A stretch of DNA of 49,959 bases. Origin: Oscillatoriales cyanobacterium (GTDB taxonomy: Bacteria; Cyanobacteriota; Cyanobacteriia; Cyanobacteriales; Laspinemataceae). Numbering within the stretch: position 1 is the stretch's first letter; the number at the start of each line of letters is the position of its first letter. The notes under the pieces were generated by a model. It was not told the DNA's origin, searched no databases, and saw nothing but the letters and a program-made list of their open reading frames with translations. Both the position numbers and the translations under genes were made by a program. Below are positions 25,161 through 34,505 of the stretch, piece by piece. The DNA lies in contig JAABRM010000051.1 of the NCBI GenBank assembly GCA_011390955.1, forward strand, positions 1 to 49,959. The letters run 5' to 3'.

Positions 25161-25260
25161 AGCGGTTATGGTCTGAATGAAGTACAGAGGTTTTCTGGAT
25201 TCCCGCGAAGGCGGGAATGACAAATTCTTTTTTGTACTTCATAACTATGACAATCGCTAT
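25161..25260. repeat. 100-bp dispersed repeat, second copy
   Basis: Better preserved relative of 441-541, with the inner perfect hairpin ATTCCCGCGAAGGCGGGAAT and outer arms GAAGTACA / TGTACTTC. It sits between DUF928 copies 1 and 2 and might have separated or duplicated them. Confidence 0.7.
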
Positions 25261-25472
25261 AATGCATGACCAATCAATCCTGAAATAAACTAAAAGATGT
25301 TGCCATTGGCCGATGATTTACTACCCTGCGCGGGAACAAAAACATGATCTTTCTCTATGTTTTTCTCTATTGATTACCTAGCCCAGCAAATTGCGGAGCC
25401 AAAACACCCACAGCTATTTTTTTACTCATTCGTTAACTTTCCCTAAAACCTGAAAATTATTGGCTAAATTGT

Positions 25473-26420
25473 ATGTTAAACAAACATCTCAGCTATAGAC
25501 ATTTAGGCGCGATCGCGATCGGTATATGTTTAATTATCTTGCTGCTTAACCCCCGACTCAATATATCCCCAACCTTAGCACAAACATCACCCAACACCAC
25601 CCAGGTCAACCCTAACCAGGTCAATCAAGAAACCACACCGAAAGACTCATCATCATTCAGGGAAGACAATTCAGAAACCCCCGATCTACCTCCCACCAAA
25701 ATTGAGCGAAATAACCCTGTATTTTTTAATCCTCCTCCCCTGGGTGCGCCGCGCCGAACGGCTGATGCTGGCGCCAGAGGAGAATGTCCTATTCCTAGAG
25801 ATAATAAACAGCGTTTGACCCTGCTAATTCCTGAGAATAATTCAGTCAGTATTTCCAGCACAACGGTTAATGAATATCCCACTATTTTATGGTATTTACC
25901 AGAATATTCACTGCCTAAAAATGCAAAAATTAAGGGATTAGTATTGCGTTTAGCTAATTCAGCAGATCGGGAAATCAATAGCACTATCTTGAATTCTCTG
26001 TCTACTCAACCGGGAATCGGCAGGTTTCAATTATCAGAAAGTCAATTCCGTGGACTAAAAACTGGTGAATGGTACAAGGTAGACTTATTCATGTTTAGTG
26101 CGGACAATTTGCTAGATGAAGATAACATCAAGACAAATACTGAAAATTGCGATTATGTACAGGGTTATATTGGTCGCCGTCCGCTGAATAGCCATGAGCA
26201 AGCCGAACTTAATGCAGTGACAAATCCTGAAGAACTGTGGAACTTTTATGCGAAAGAAGTTATCTGGTATGACGCCTTAGCGACTTTAGACCTGATGCGG
26301 CGGGAACAGCCAAACGATGAGATGATTCAAAGAAAATGGTCAGCTTTCTTAGGATTAATTGGACTGGGAGAATTATCTGCGTATCCTCCCATAGAAACCG
26401 GGGAAATTGTGCAGCCTTAA
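25473..26420 (+). CDS. Exported DUF928 protein, copy 2
   Basis: 315 residues. Signal peptide with core AIGICLIILLLN, then about 60 residues rich in Pro, Asn, Thr and Ser, then the family motif PPPLGAPRRTADAGARGECP. The C-terminal helical part (LWNFYAKEVIWYDALATLDL, then RREQPNDEMIQRKW) is strikingly close to copy 3, much closer than to copies 1 and 4, so 2 and 3 are probably a recent tandem duplication. Two cysteines in the mature chain occupy the conserved positions (GECP and ENCDY). The gap to copy 1 is 420 bp, so it likely has its own promoter. Confidence 0.9.
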   Translation: MLNKHLSYRHLGAIAIGICLIILLLNPRLNISPTLAQTSPNTTQVNPNQVNQETTPKDSSSFREDNSETPDLPPTKIERNNPVFFNPPPLGAPRRTADAGARGECPIPRDNKQRLTLLIPENNSVSISSTTVNEYPTILWYLPEYSLPKNAKIKGLVLRLANSADREINSTILNSLSTQPGIGRFQLSESQFRGLKTGEWYKVDLFMFSADNLLDEDNIKTNTENCDYVQGYIGRRPLNSHEQAELNAVTNPEELWNFYAKEVIWYDALATLDLMRREQPNDEMIQRKWSAFLGLIGLGELSAYPPIETGEIVQP

Positions 26421-26503
26421 TTTAGCTGTTTTTCTGTGAAGTTATACTTGATTGGACAAGTGAATAACTGATAAAATTTATGGCGTAAATCCTAAATATA
26501 CCT

Positions 26504-26531
26504 GTAGGGTTGATTCGCGAATCAACCCTAC
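26504..26531. repeat. Perfect 28-bp palindrome without loop
   Basis: GTAGGGTTGATTCG is followed at once by its exact complement CGAATCAACCCTAC. It lies 84 bp after copy 2. It may be a transcription terminator, a protein-binding palindrome or a member of the GTAGGG hairpin family. Confidence 0.8.
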
Positions 26532-26799
26532 ATAGATAACTTGCTATTAAATAATGCGTAGTCTCTGAATGATTTCTGAATGATTATGGTTAAAATGGCT
26601 TAACCTTTAATGATTCTTATGGTTATTATATCCTAGGGATAAACATATATGGCTATACTTAGAATGATCGGCTAAAATAGGCAATACCAGGGTACATATT
26701 TTGGTTGGCTATCCTAAATTATAGTCAGTGGTTATAATTTAGAATAGCGTTATGCTTGTTTGACGGTAAAAACAGCGAATTAACTCTACGCTTAAACCT

Positions 26800-27738
26800 A
26801 TGCTTCAAATAAATACTAGCAAAAAAAAATATATTGTCATTGCCACGCTTATTTGTCTCGCTTTGATTTTTCAGCCATTGGTAAATATATCGGCGACTTC
26901 AGCCCAGTCAATGCCAGATACTTCAGCCGATCGCCCCACCGATACATCAGAGAATCATACATCAAATAACTCAGTCTCAAATCGCTCAAATTCACGGCAG
27001 ACTAATAGCCCTACTGAGTCTACCAATCAAAGCAACGATTCATTCTTTAATCCGCCCAGGAAAGGTGCCCCGAAAAGAACTGCGGATGCGGGGGCACGGG
27101 GGCCATGTCCGGTTTATGGTGCAGCGCAACCTGTGACGCTTTTAATTCCCAATTATCGATCCAGCGATCGCACAATCACGATCGCGGCATCCACGGTTTC
27201 TGACTATCCAACTTTATTATGGTACGTTCCTTCCGTTGTAGGGTTAAACTATCTGGGATTGACTTTAATTGAAGAAGAAACCGCACAGATAATTTATCAA
27301 ACAACCATACCAGTTGCCCAAAAACCGGGAATTATGCGGTGGGAATTACCCAGTAGTGAACCGCCCCTCAAAGTAGGACAATGGTATGAGTGGGTTTTAT
27401 CGGTTTCTAGTTCTGAAAATGCGGAAACAATCTTGAATTCAGCCTGTTATGCTAATGGTTATATTGGCCGTCGGCCTCTGAATATTAGTCAGCAAGAAGA
27501 ATTGGACAATGCTGGCAGTGATTTAGGCAAACTTTGGGACTTTTATGCCAAAGAAGTTATTTGGTATGATGGGTTAGCAACTCTAGACCGGATGCGGCGG
27601 GAAAATCTCGCTAATGAAAATATCAATCAAAAATGGCAAGCCCTCTTAGAATTAAGTGGATTGGCTGAGTTGTCTGGCTACCCCCCAGTAGATATTAATC
27701 AACCATCGGCACAAACTAGATCGGGTAGCGCGGATTAA
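26800..27738 (+). CDS. Exported DUF928 protein, copy 3
   Basis: 312 residues. Signal peptide core ATLICLALIFQPLVNI, a Ser/Asn/Thr-rich linker (residues about 40-85), then the family motif PPRKGAPKRTADAGARGPCP and the beta-rich domain with YPTLLWYVP. The C terminus (LWDFYAKEVIWYDGLATLDR) nearly repeats that of copy 2. Both conserved cysteines are present (GPCP, SACYA). Gap to copy 2 is 380 bp with AT-rich sequence. Confidence 0.9.
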   Translation: MLQINTSKKKYIVIATLICLALIFQPLVNISATSAQSMPDTSADRPTDTSENHTSNNSVSNRSNSRQTNSPTESTNQSNDSFFNPPRKGAPKRTADAGARGPCPVYGAAQPVTLLIPNYRSSDRTITIAASTVSDYPTLLWYVPSVVGLNYLGLTLIEEETAQIIYQTTIPVAQKPGIMRWELPSSEPPLKVGQWYEWVLSVSSSENAETILNSACYANGYIGRRPLNISQQEELDNAGSDLGKLWDFYAKEVIWYDGLATLDRMRRENLANENINQKWQALLELSGLAELSGYPPVDINQPSAQTRSGSAD

Positions 27739-28573
27739 GCCAAAAAAAATTCTGGCAGATTGGCAGTGATTCCGGTATTCTACGCCAACATCGATCCACG
27801 GATCTGGCGCGATTTGCCCCGAAGCGCGATCGCGATCGCCTTGCGGAGCAATATCGCCTCGCTTCACGTCCCTGTTTCTTTCCCTTCCCAAAAACTACAC
27901 AATTCCACTTTACTCTAATCTACAAAGGGGCATCGTTCTAATCTCCGAGGTAATTTTCTCTCACCAAAGCAAAAAACATCGGCAAAACCGGCGAAAGTGG
28001 GACATAGAAAGTGGGAAATATTTCTGGCTGAAGATTGGGTTCAAGATTGATGGTTCACCAGCGAAACCCGCTCAAACATAATAAGTTCTGGCATTTCCTG
28101 AGTATTTTTCTTTTCCAGAATTGTTCTCAGAGTAGCTTTACTCTAAAGAAAGTTGGATCGATTGCCGACTAATTGAAAAAGTGATATAATAAATATTTAG
28201 ATAGCGAACATGATTTGGGCTAGTTAATCGATAGTGAATTTTCAGAAATACTGAAAATTAAGGTTAAAAAACATTCCGCGATCTTACGGAGATTAAAGAA
28301 TCTTGCCACTTTATCGGTGCTAAACTGCCTCAAATCAGTTAAATGTTAGCTCAGTATTTATATTGATAAGCGAAAAAATTGCTTTGATAGCAATGCTTGA
28401 AGGAAACAGTTTAAAGTCAATGAATCCCCCTCTGGATGAATACCAGATTCACAGGTAGAAGGATTCACCAGGGAGATGATGTCTGGCCTTTATCTCTCTG
28501 ACATATATATGACGCGGGTGCTTGAGGACGACTTTTCCGGTTGACATGAATTGATCGAACAAGGAGTGATCGA
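27739..28573. other. 835-bp gene-free region between DUF928 copies 3 and 4
   Basis: No gene or strong repeat is seen. The right half is AT rich, and an AAGGAG ribosome site precedes copy 4 at 28561-28566. The length suggests a promoter region for the copy 4 / CHAT transcription unit. Confidence 0.4.
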
Positions 28574-29407
28574 ATGATGTTGAAGAAAAAATCACTGCAA
28601 CAAATCGTTAATATTTCTGCGGGTCTTTTGCTGGGTCTGTTAATGAGTCCACGCTTTTTATCTCCCACGCCAGTTTTGGCCCAATCCGCTTCTAGTTATC
28701 AAGACTCATCCGGGTCTTGGCTGGTGAGTGAAAGCTTTAGCCCGCCGAGTCGGGGCGCCCCCGCAAGAGCCGCTGATGGTGGTTCCCGGGGCTGTGGTTG
28801 GCAGCCCGGGCAAAAGTTACTGACGCCGATGATTCCCTCGGATGCGATGGCTTTTACGGTGTCTGAGTATCCCAGTTTCTTTTGGTATGTACCCTCACCT
28901 AGTGCCTTAGACCAGAGTGCGGGGGAAAACGCCGCCACAGTTAGATTTGTGCTGATTGATGATAACCAAAATATTGTGTATCAAAAAAAATTATCGGCTC
29001 CTTCATCAGGGATTATGAGTCATAAATTGTCCCCTGACGAGGCGCCAGCTTTGGCCGAAAATAAACAGTATCGTTGGTTGGTGTCGATGGTTTGCGACAG
29101 CGAGGATCCGAGTGCGAATCCATTGGTGGATGGTTGGGTGGAACGGATTCCCGTGAGTGAGGAACTGCAAGCGGAATTGGACAAGGCAACGGAGAGCGAT
29201 CGCGCCTCGATTTATGCCCGCGCCGGAATTTGGCATGAAGCTTTGAGCGGTCTGGCTTACCTGCTTTACCAACATCCTGATGATGCCACGATTCTCTCCC
29301 GGTGGAGTGAATTTTTACGCTCAGTCAATTTGGGTCAGTTCACTCAAGAACCCCTGATCGGGCCAGAAGTGATTGTCAAACCAGAACCAGCGACTGAGAT
29401 GAGTTAA
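28574..29407 (+). CDS. Exported DUF928 protein, copy 4, first gene of the CHAT operon
   Basis: 277 residues. Signal peptide (NISAGLLLGLLMSPRFLS, cleavage near VLAQ), then PPSRGAPARAADGGSRGCGW, YPSFFWYVP, and a shortened helical end (IYARAGIWHEALSGLAYLL). The two conserved cysteines are at RGCG and MVCD. It is more like copy 1 (GG and GCG in the motif) than copies 2 and 3. Only 48 bp separate it from the CHAT gene, so this copy is the one most clearly tied to it in transcription. Confidence 0.9.
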   Translation: MMLKKKSLQQIVNISAGLLLGLLMSPRFLSPTPVLAQSASSYQDSSGSWLVSESFSPPSRGAPARAADGGSRGCGWQPGQKLLTPMIPSDAMAFTVSEYPSFFWYVPSPSALDQSAGENAATVRFVLIDDNQNIVYQKKLSAPSSGIMSHKLSPDEAPALAENKQYRWLVSMVCDSEDPSANPLVDGWVERIPVSEELQAELDKATESDRASIYARAGIWHEALSGLAYLLYQHPDDATILSRWSEFLRSVNLGQFTQEPLIGPEVIVKPEPATEMS

Positions 29408-29455
29408 ATCCATGAATTGAATATATATTAAATAGATTTCGAGGGTAAACCAGAT

Positions 29456-32400
29456 ATGTCGTTACGGGTAGTCAGAAATCACGGCCTTCTCGTTGCCGCA
29501 ATTGGGTTGATTCCGGGGATGATGTGGCAGTCAGTGATGGCTCAAACCATTGTTCCCGGTGGAGATACCGGCACTCAGGTTATCCGTAACGGCGATCGCC
29601 TCGATATCCAAGGCGGCGCCATCTCAGGGGATGGCAGCAATTTATTTCATACCTTTGAGCAATTTAATGTCCCCACGGGAGAAACCGCTAACTTTCTGTC
29701 TACTCCCCAAATTCAAAATATCTTAGGTCAAGTGGTCGGGGGCAATGCCTCGATCCTTAATGGCATTCTCCAGGTGACTGGCAGCAATGCCAATTTATTT
29801 TTACTCAACCCAGCGGGAATTGTCTTTGGCCCGAACGCTACACTGAATGTCCCAGGGGCTTTTACCGCTACTACCGCCAACGGGGTGGGTTTTAATGGGG
29901 GCTGGTTTGGTGGCACCACTAATGATTATCAAGCCCTAGTGGGCAGTCCTAACAGCTTTGTTTTTGCTACCTCTGCTACATCACAGCCGGGGATTGTGTT
30001 TAATGCGGGAAATCTGGCGGTGGGCGATCGCCAATCCCTGAATTTAATTGGTGGGATGACCGTCAATACGGGGTCACTTTCTGCCCCAGGGGGACAAATT
30101 ACCATTGCCGCCGTTCCCGGAGAAAGAGAAAATTTAGTCTTAGTCCGCATCAATCAATCCGGGATGCTGCTGAGTTTGGATATCTTACCGTCGGAATGGA
30201 CTGAAGCGAACCAGAATCCATTCTTAAATTCATCTTTAAATCAAATTAATCCCCTAACATTACCGGAATTGCTGACCGGCGGTACGGTCAGTGATGCCAC
30301 CAATGTCCGTATAAACCCTGATGGCACCGTTTCTCTGACGGGTTCTAATGTCCGTATTTCTACGGAACCAGGCACAACCATTGTTACAGGTCAAGTATCC
30401 GTATCTACGGAGCAAGGTGCTGGGGGCAGTGTGACGGCGATCGGGGACAAAGTAGGAGTCATTGGCGCCCAAATCGATGCATCCGGTGGTCTGGGGGGCG
30501 GTGATGTGAGAATTGGCGGAGATTATCAGGGTAATGGGCTGTTACCCACTGCTGCCAGAACTTTTGTCAGTAATGATGCGATGATTCGGGCCGATGCGAG
30601 TTCCGGCAATGGCGGTCGGGTGATTGTTTGGGCTGATGAATTAACGGGATTTTATGGCCAAATTTCTGCCCGGGGTGGGGAGAATTTCGGTAATGGTGGC
30701 TTTGCGGAAGTTTCCGGCAAAGAAAACCTGATTTTTAATGGCTTGGTTGATTTAACTGCCCCCAATGGGATTTGGGGCACTTTGCTACTCGATCCCTGGA
30801 AAATTACAATTTCCAATGGGGCAGATAATCCCCCAGAGTTGGCGAATGATTTCGTGAATGTTTTAGAGAATACTCCTGGGAATGAAGATATTACAATTAG
30901 TGTTGCCACCCTGGAAAATCAATCAGGGGATATTTTGATTCAGGCTAATAACGCGATCGAGATTCTTGATGATATTTCTTTAACATTTAATCAACCTGGT
31001 TCAATTACTTTTACTGCCGAGGATAAAATTACGATCGCCCCTGGAGTTTCTTTAACCTTTAACTCCGCTAGTTCGGTGAAATTTATTGCCGATTCAGATA
31101 ACCAAAGTGGCGGTGCTTTTTCGATGGATCCGACGCAATCCATCACCGCTTCTGGAGCTAATGTGGAAATTTCGGGATCCCAGATTACCGTAGGAAAGAT
31201 CGATACTTCGGCGACAGGACAAAATTCAGGGGGATCGATTAGCCTATCCGCTTTGGCCGGAAATATTACTACAGGTGAACTGAATTCTAGTTCCGGGGGT
31301 CAAGGGATTGGGGGCAATATTACCCTGGATGTAAGAGAGGGAACGGGAAATATTAATATTCAAGGGACTTTGGATTCGAGTTCTGGCACCGCTGGGGCTG
31401 GGAATATTCGCCTCAGTACCGATGGTGGGAGTATTATTCTGGGCAGTGGCAGCGATATTATTGCCGACCAAGTTGATGTGAATTCAAGTGCTACAGGTCT
31501 GGGTCACGGGGGCAATATTACCCTGGAAGTGAGAGAAGGAACGGGAATTATTGACACCCGCAATGCGACTTTAAATTCTTCGGTGAACAATGGCGAAGGT
31601 GGAACGATTGCCCTGAGTACCACGGGCGGGAATATTTTGACGGGCGCACTGGATTCTAGCGCTACAGGTACGGGGACAGCAGGGGCAATTAGCCTAAGCG
31701 TGACAGGGGAAACGGGAAGAATTGACACCACTGCCGGGAATTTAAATGCTAGTGCTACCGCTGGGAATGGCAGCCCAATTACATTAGAGACGAATGGCGG
31801 GAATATTACTACGGGTGATTTGGATGCGAGTGCTCGGGGTCAAGGCACTGCCGGAGATATTAATATTGATGCGGTGACTGGATCGGCGAATGTCACTGGT
31901 CCGGTGTCCAGTAATAATTTGACGGTGAGAGGTTCGGAGATTGATTTTACTGGGGGAGACAATTCTGTAGAAGGAACGGGAAATTTACAGTTGCAATCCG
32001 CAGATAACGATCGAGATATCGCGATCGCCGTCCCCAATCCGGATCAAGATGCTTTGGATTTATCCGCTACTGATTTAGCTGCGATCGCCCCTGGTTTTCA
32101 GGAGATGATTATTGGTGGCCCGGATACCGATGGCGATCGCACCATTACCCTGGGAGATGCGGCCACTTTTCGATCTCCCGTTCACATTCAAGGAGGAGAA
32201 ACCCTAGTCCTGCAAAACCCAGAAAGTACCTGGGATCGGGACGAAGATAATAATGGCACCGTGACTAATCCTGACGTGACGTTTTCCAGTATTGAGACTG
32301 TCGAAGGTGGCAACAATAGTCCTGAGAACAATAGTCCTGAGAACAATAGTCCTGAGAACAATAGTCCTGAGAACAATAATCCTGAGAACAATAATCCTGA

Positions 32401-34381
32401 GAACAATAGTCCTGAGAACAACACTGGCAACAATACTGGCAGCAGTGGTAATAATGCCAGTAACCCTGGAGTTCCTGCGGGGGCGGCGCCAGTCCAGGAA
32501 AGCCCGCCATTGGATCTGCAATTTGTCTTGGATCAAGATGCCAACGACTCCTCAGAAACCACTGATTCTGCCTCACCGACCCAGGTTTCTCAGGCAAGAC
32601 CAGAAACAACCAACACTTCACAATCCACTGATGCTTCGGCAGCTAACCCGGTTTCAGCCCCAACACTGGAAACCGCTACAACTCCAGCCCTCCCGCAACC
32701 GGCAACCGAATCCACCGTGGTTTCTGAACCCACTTCTGTGAGTACGACTCCAGAAATTCAAGCACCAACCACCGAGGCGATCGCCCCACCAACCGCCGAA
32801 GCGATCGCGCCACCAACCATCGAAGCGATCGCGCCACCAACCATCGAAGCGATCGCGCCACCGATCGCCGAGGCGATCGCGCCACCAACCATCGAAGCGA
32901 TCGCGCAAATCCCATCAGAAACCGCCCCAGTTGTAGGGGCAAACAATCCAGAATCTAGCGGACAAAATCAAGCAACTCAAGCCAATATTTCCACCCAAGA
33001 AACTTCCCCGGATTTTGTGTTTAACTCAGGGTCACAAATTGATTCAATTTACCCATTTACTAACTCTCGTGAACCTCAAATCTCTATCGACAATTCCCTC
33101 AGTCTGAGCCTTCAAGCACCGAGACTGGACTTGGGCAACCGGCAAGAACTGGAACAACTGATTAACAGTGGTCAACTAGAACAAGCAGTGCAAATGGGCG
33201 ATCGCTTATTTACCGAGGAATTTTGGGATTACTTACGCCCAGATATTAAACGGTCTTATCTGTCGTTTGCCACGATGCAAACTCAGCTACAACAGATTGC
33301 CAAAACTACCGGGAATCAAACGGCGATCGTCTATATTTTTCTGCGCCAAAATAACTTAGATTTAATCTTAGTTCCCCCGGTTGGCAACCCCATATACAAG
33401 AATATCCCGGTAGAGTCTAAAGAATTTATCTTAAACAAAGTTGCGGAATTTCAAACCGAAATCACCGATCCAATTTATCGCCAAACTAACACTTATTTAT
33501 CATCGGCAAAAGAACTTTATCAATTGACGATCGCGCCTTTAGACGATGACTTAAAAAAGTTAGAAACTGACACCATTATTTTTAGTGTCGATGCGGGATT
33601 GCGAACCTTACCTTTAGCCGCATTAAATGATGGGGAAAAATTTCTCGTGGAAAAATATAGTCTCAGTCTGACCCCTAGTTTACATTTATTGGATCCGCGT
33701 TACCGAGATATTCATAATTCCCGCGTCTTAGCAATGGGAATCTCAGAATTTCCTGACAAAAATCCTTTGCCAGCAGTGCCCGTAGAACTGGAAACGATCG
33801 CCAAACAGTGGTCAGTGGAAAGCGTATTCGGTCAATCGGCTACTTTGGCAAATTTACGCCGGTTGCGATCGAAAGCCAATCCCAGCATCATTCATATCGC
33901 TACCCATGCCCAATTTAAATCCGGTCAACTGAACAACTCATACATCCAGCTATCGGATCAACCCCTACACTTAGATCAAATCCCAGAGTTAAATTGGAAT
34001 AATCCCCCAGTAGAATTATTAGTTCTCAGTGCCTGCCGCACGGCGATCGGCGACCAAGAAACCGAATATGGTTTTGCGGGGTTGGCGGTGCAATCTGGGG
34101 TAAAATCAGCTTTGGCCAGTCTCTGGTATGCCAATGATGCCGCGACTTTGGGGCTAATGAGCGAATTTTACGCCCATTTGCGATCGACTCCGATCAAAGC
34201 CGAAGGACTCCGACAAGCTCAAATTGCCATGCTTCAGGGTGAGTTATCGTTAACAGATGGTTTTTTGGTGGGCAGTTTCGGAAAAGTAGAACTGCCACAA
34301 GCATTAAAAGAACTAGGGAATCGCAACTTAAGCCATCCTTATTATTGGTCTGGATTTACCATGATCGGTAGTCCTTGGTAA
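29456..34381 (+). CDS. TPS-domain secreted protein with C-terminal CHAT protease domain
   Basis: 1641 residues. Order: signal peptide (1-29, ending VMAQ); haemagglutinin-type TPS domain (about 30-170) with the NLFLLNPAGIVFG motif that directs two-partner secretion; a long repetitive beta-helix (about 170-900, many GGNI/TGxL steps); a disordered Asn/Pro linker with 15-bp tandem repeats (954-988); a Pro/Thr-rich part with EAIAPPT repeats (1107-1150); and a CHAT domain (about 1290-1641). CHAT is a caspase-like cysteine protease fold; the catalytic pair is visible as H1484 in IIHIATHAQF and C1527 in LLVLSACRTA. So it is probably an active protease delivered to the cell surface or outside. The partner outer-membrane pore (ShlB/FhaC type) is not encoded in this window. 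Confidence 0.92.
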   Translation: MSLRVVRNHGLLVAAIGLIPGMMWQSVMAQTIVPGGDTGTQVIRNGDRLDIQGGAISGDGSNLFHTFEQFNVPTGETANFLSTPQIQNILGQVVGGNASILNGILQVTGSNANLFLLNPAGIVFGPNATLNVPGAFTATTANGVGFNGGWFGGTTNDYQALVGSPNSFVFATSATSQPGIVFNAGNLAVGDRQSLNLIGGMTVNTGSLSAPGGQITIAAVPGERENLVLVRINQSGMLLSLDILPSEWTEANQNPFLNSSLNQINPLTLPELLTGGTVSDATNVRINPDGTVSLTGSNVRISTEPGTTIVTGQVSVSTEQGAGGSVTAIGDKVGVIGAQIDASGGLGGGDVRIGGDYQGNGLLPTAARTFVSNDAMIRADASSGNGGRVIVWADELTGFYGQISARGGENFGNGGFAEVSGKENLIFNGLVDLTAPNGIWGTLLLDPWKITISNGADNPPELANDFVNVLENTPGNEDITISVATLENQSGDILIQANNAIEILDDISLTFNQPGSITFTAEDKITIAPGVSLTFNSASSVKFIADSDNQSGGAFSMDPTQSITASGANVEISGSQITVGKIDTSATGQNSGGSISLSALAGNITTGELNSSSGGQGIGGNITLDVREGTGNINIQGTLDSSSGTAGAGNIRLSTDGGSIILGSGSDIIADQVDVNSSATGLGHGGNITLEVREGTGIIDTRNATLNSSVNNGEGGTIALSTTGGNILTGALDSSATGTGTAGAISLSVTGETGRIDTTAGNLNASATAGNGSPITLETNGGNITTGDLDASARGQGTAGDINIDAVTGSANVTGPVSSNNLTVRGSEIDFTGGDNSVEGTGNLQLQSADNDRDIAIAVPNPDQDALDLSATDLAAIAPGFQEMIIGGPDTDGDRTITLGDAATFRSPVHIQGGETLVLQNPESTWDRDEDNNGTVTNPDVTFSSIETVEGGNNSPENNSPENNSPENNSPENNNPENNNPENNSPENNTGNNTGSSGNNASNPGVPAGAAPVQESPPLDLQFVLDQDANDSSETTDSASPTQVSQARPETTNTSQSTDASAANPVSAPTLETATTPALPQPATESTVVSEPTSVSTTPEIQAPTTEAIAPPTAEAIAPPTIEAIAPPTIEAIAPPIAEAIAPPTIEAIAQIPSETAPVVGANNPESSGQNQATQANISTQETSPDFVFNSGSQIDSIYPFTNSREPQISIDNSLSLSLQAPRLDLGNRQELEQLINSGQLEQAVQMGDRLFTEEFWDYLRPDIKRSYLSFATMQTQLQQIAKTTGNQTAIVYIFLRQNNLDLILVPPVGNPIYKNIPVESKEFILNKVAEFQTEITDPIYRQTNTYLSSAKELYQLTIAPLDDDLKKLETDTIIFSVDAGLRTLPLAALNDGEKFLVEKYSLSLTPSLHLLDPRYRDIHNSRVLAMGISEFPDKNPLPAVPVELETIAKQWSVESVFGQSATLANLRRLRSKANPSIIHIATHAQFKSGQLNNSYIQLSDQPLHLDQIPELNWNNPPVELLVLSACRTAIGDQETEYGFAGLAVQSGVKSALASLWYANDAATLGLMSEFYAHLRSTPIKAEGLRQAQIAMLQGELSLTDGFLVGSFGKVELPQALKELGNRNLSHPYYWSGFTMIGSPW
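32315..32419 (+). repeat. 15-bp in-frame tandem repeat (NSPEN units)
   Basis: Seven 15-bp units encode NSPEN or NNPEN pentapeptides in the linker of the CHAT protein. The DNA units are nearly identical, so the number is likely to vary between strains by slippage without shifting the frame. Confidence 0.9.
32774..32905 (+). repeat. 24-bp in-frame tandem repeat, each unit with a HIP1 octamer
   Basis: Six units encode EAIAPPT(I/A). In each the Ala-Ile-Ala codons are written as GCGATCGC, the HIP1 octamer, spaced 24 bp apart. The rigid Pro-rich sequence probably spans the stalk between the beta-helix and the CHAT domain. Confidence 0.9.
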
Positions 34382-34505
34382 TTTTCGCTTGCCCTTTGTC
34401 TACCGCACCCTTGAGCTTGGGTTGGCTAAGTTCGATCGGGACATTTAAAATGGCTAGTCGGTAGATCATTTTTTGGTGGGCGATGCCCACTACGATGTGG
34501 GCAAA

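Noticed and set aside
32188-32946. Long frames on the strand opposite the CHAT gene
   Set aside because: They are shadows of the NSPEN and EAIAPPT tandem repeats.
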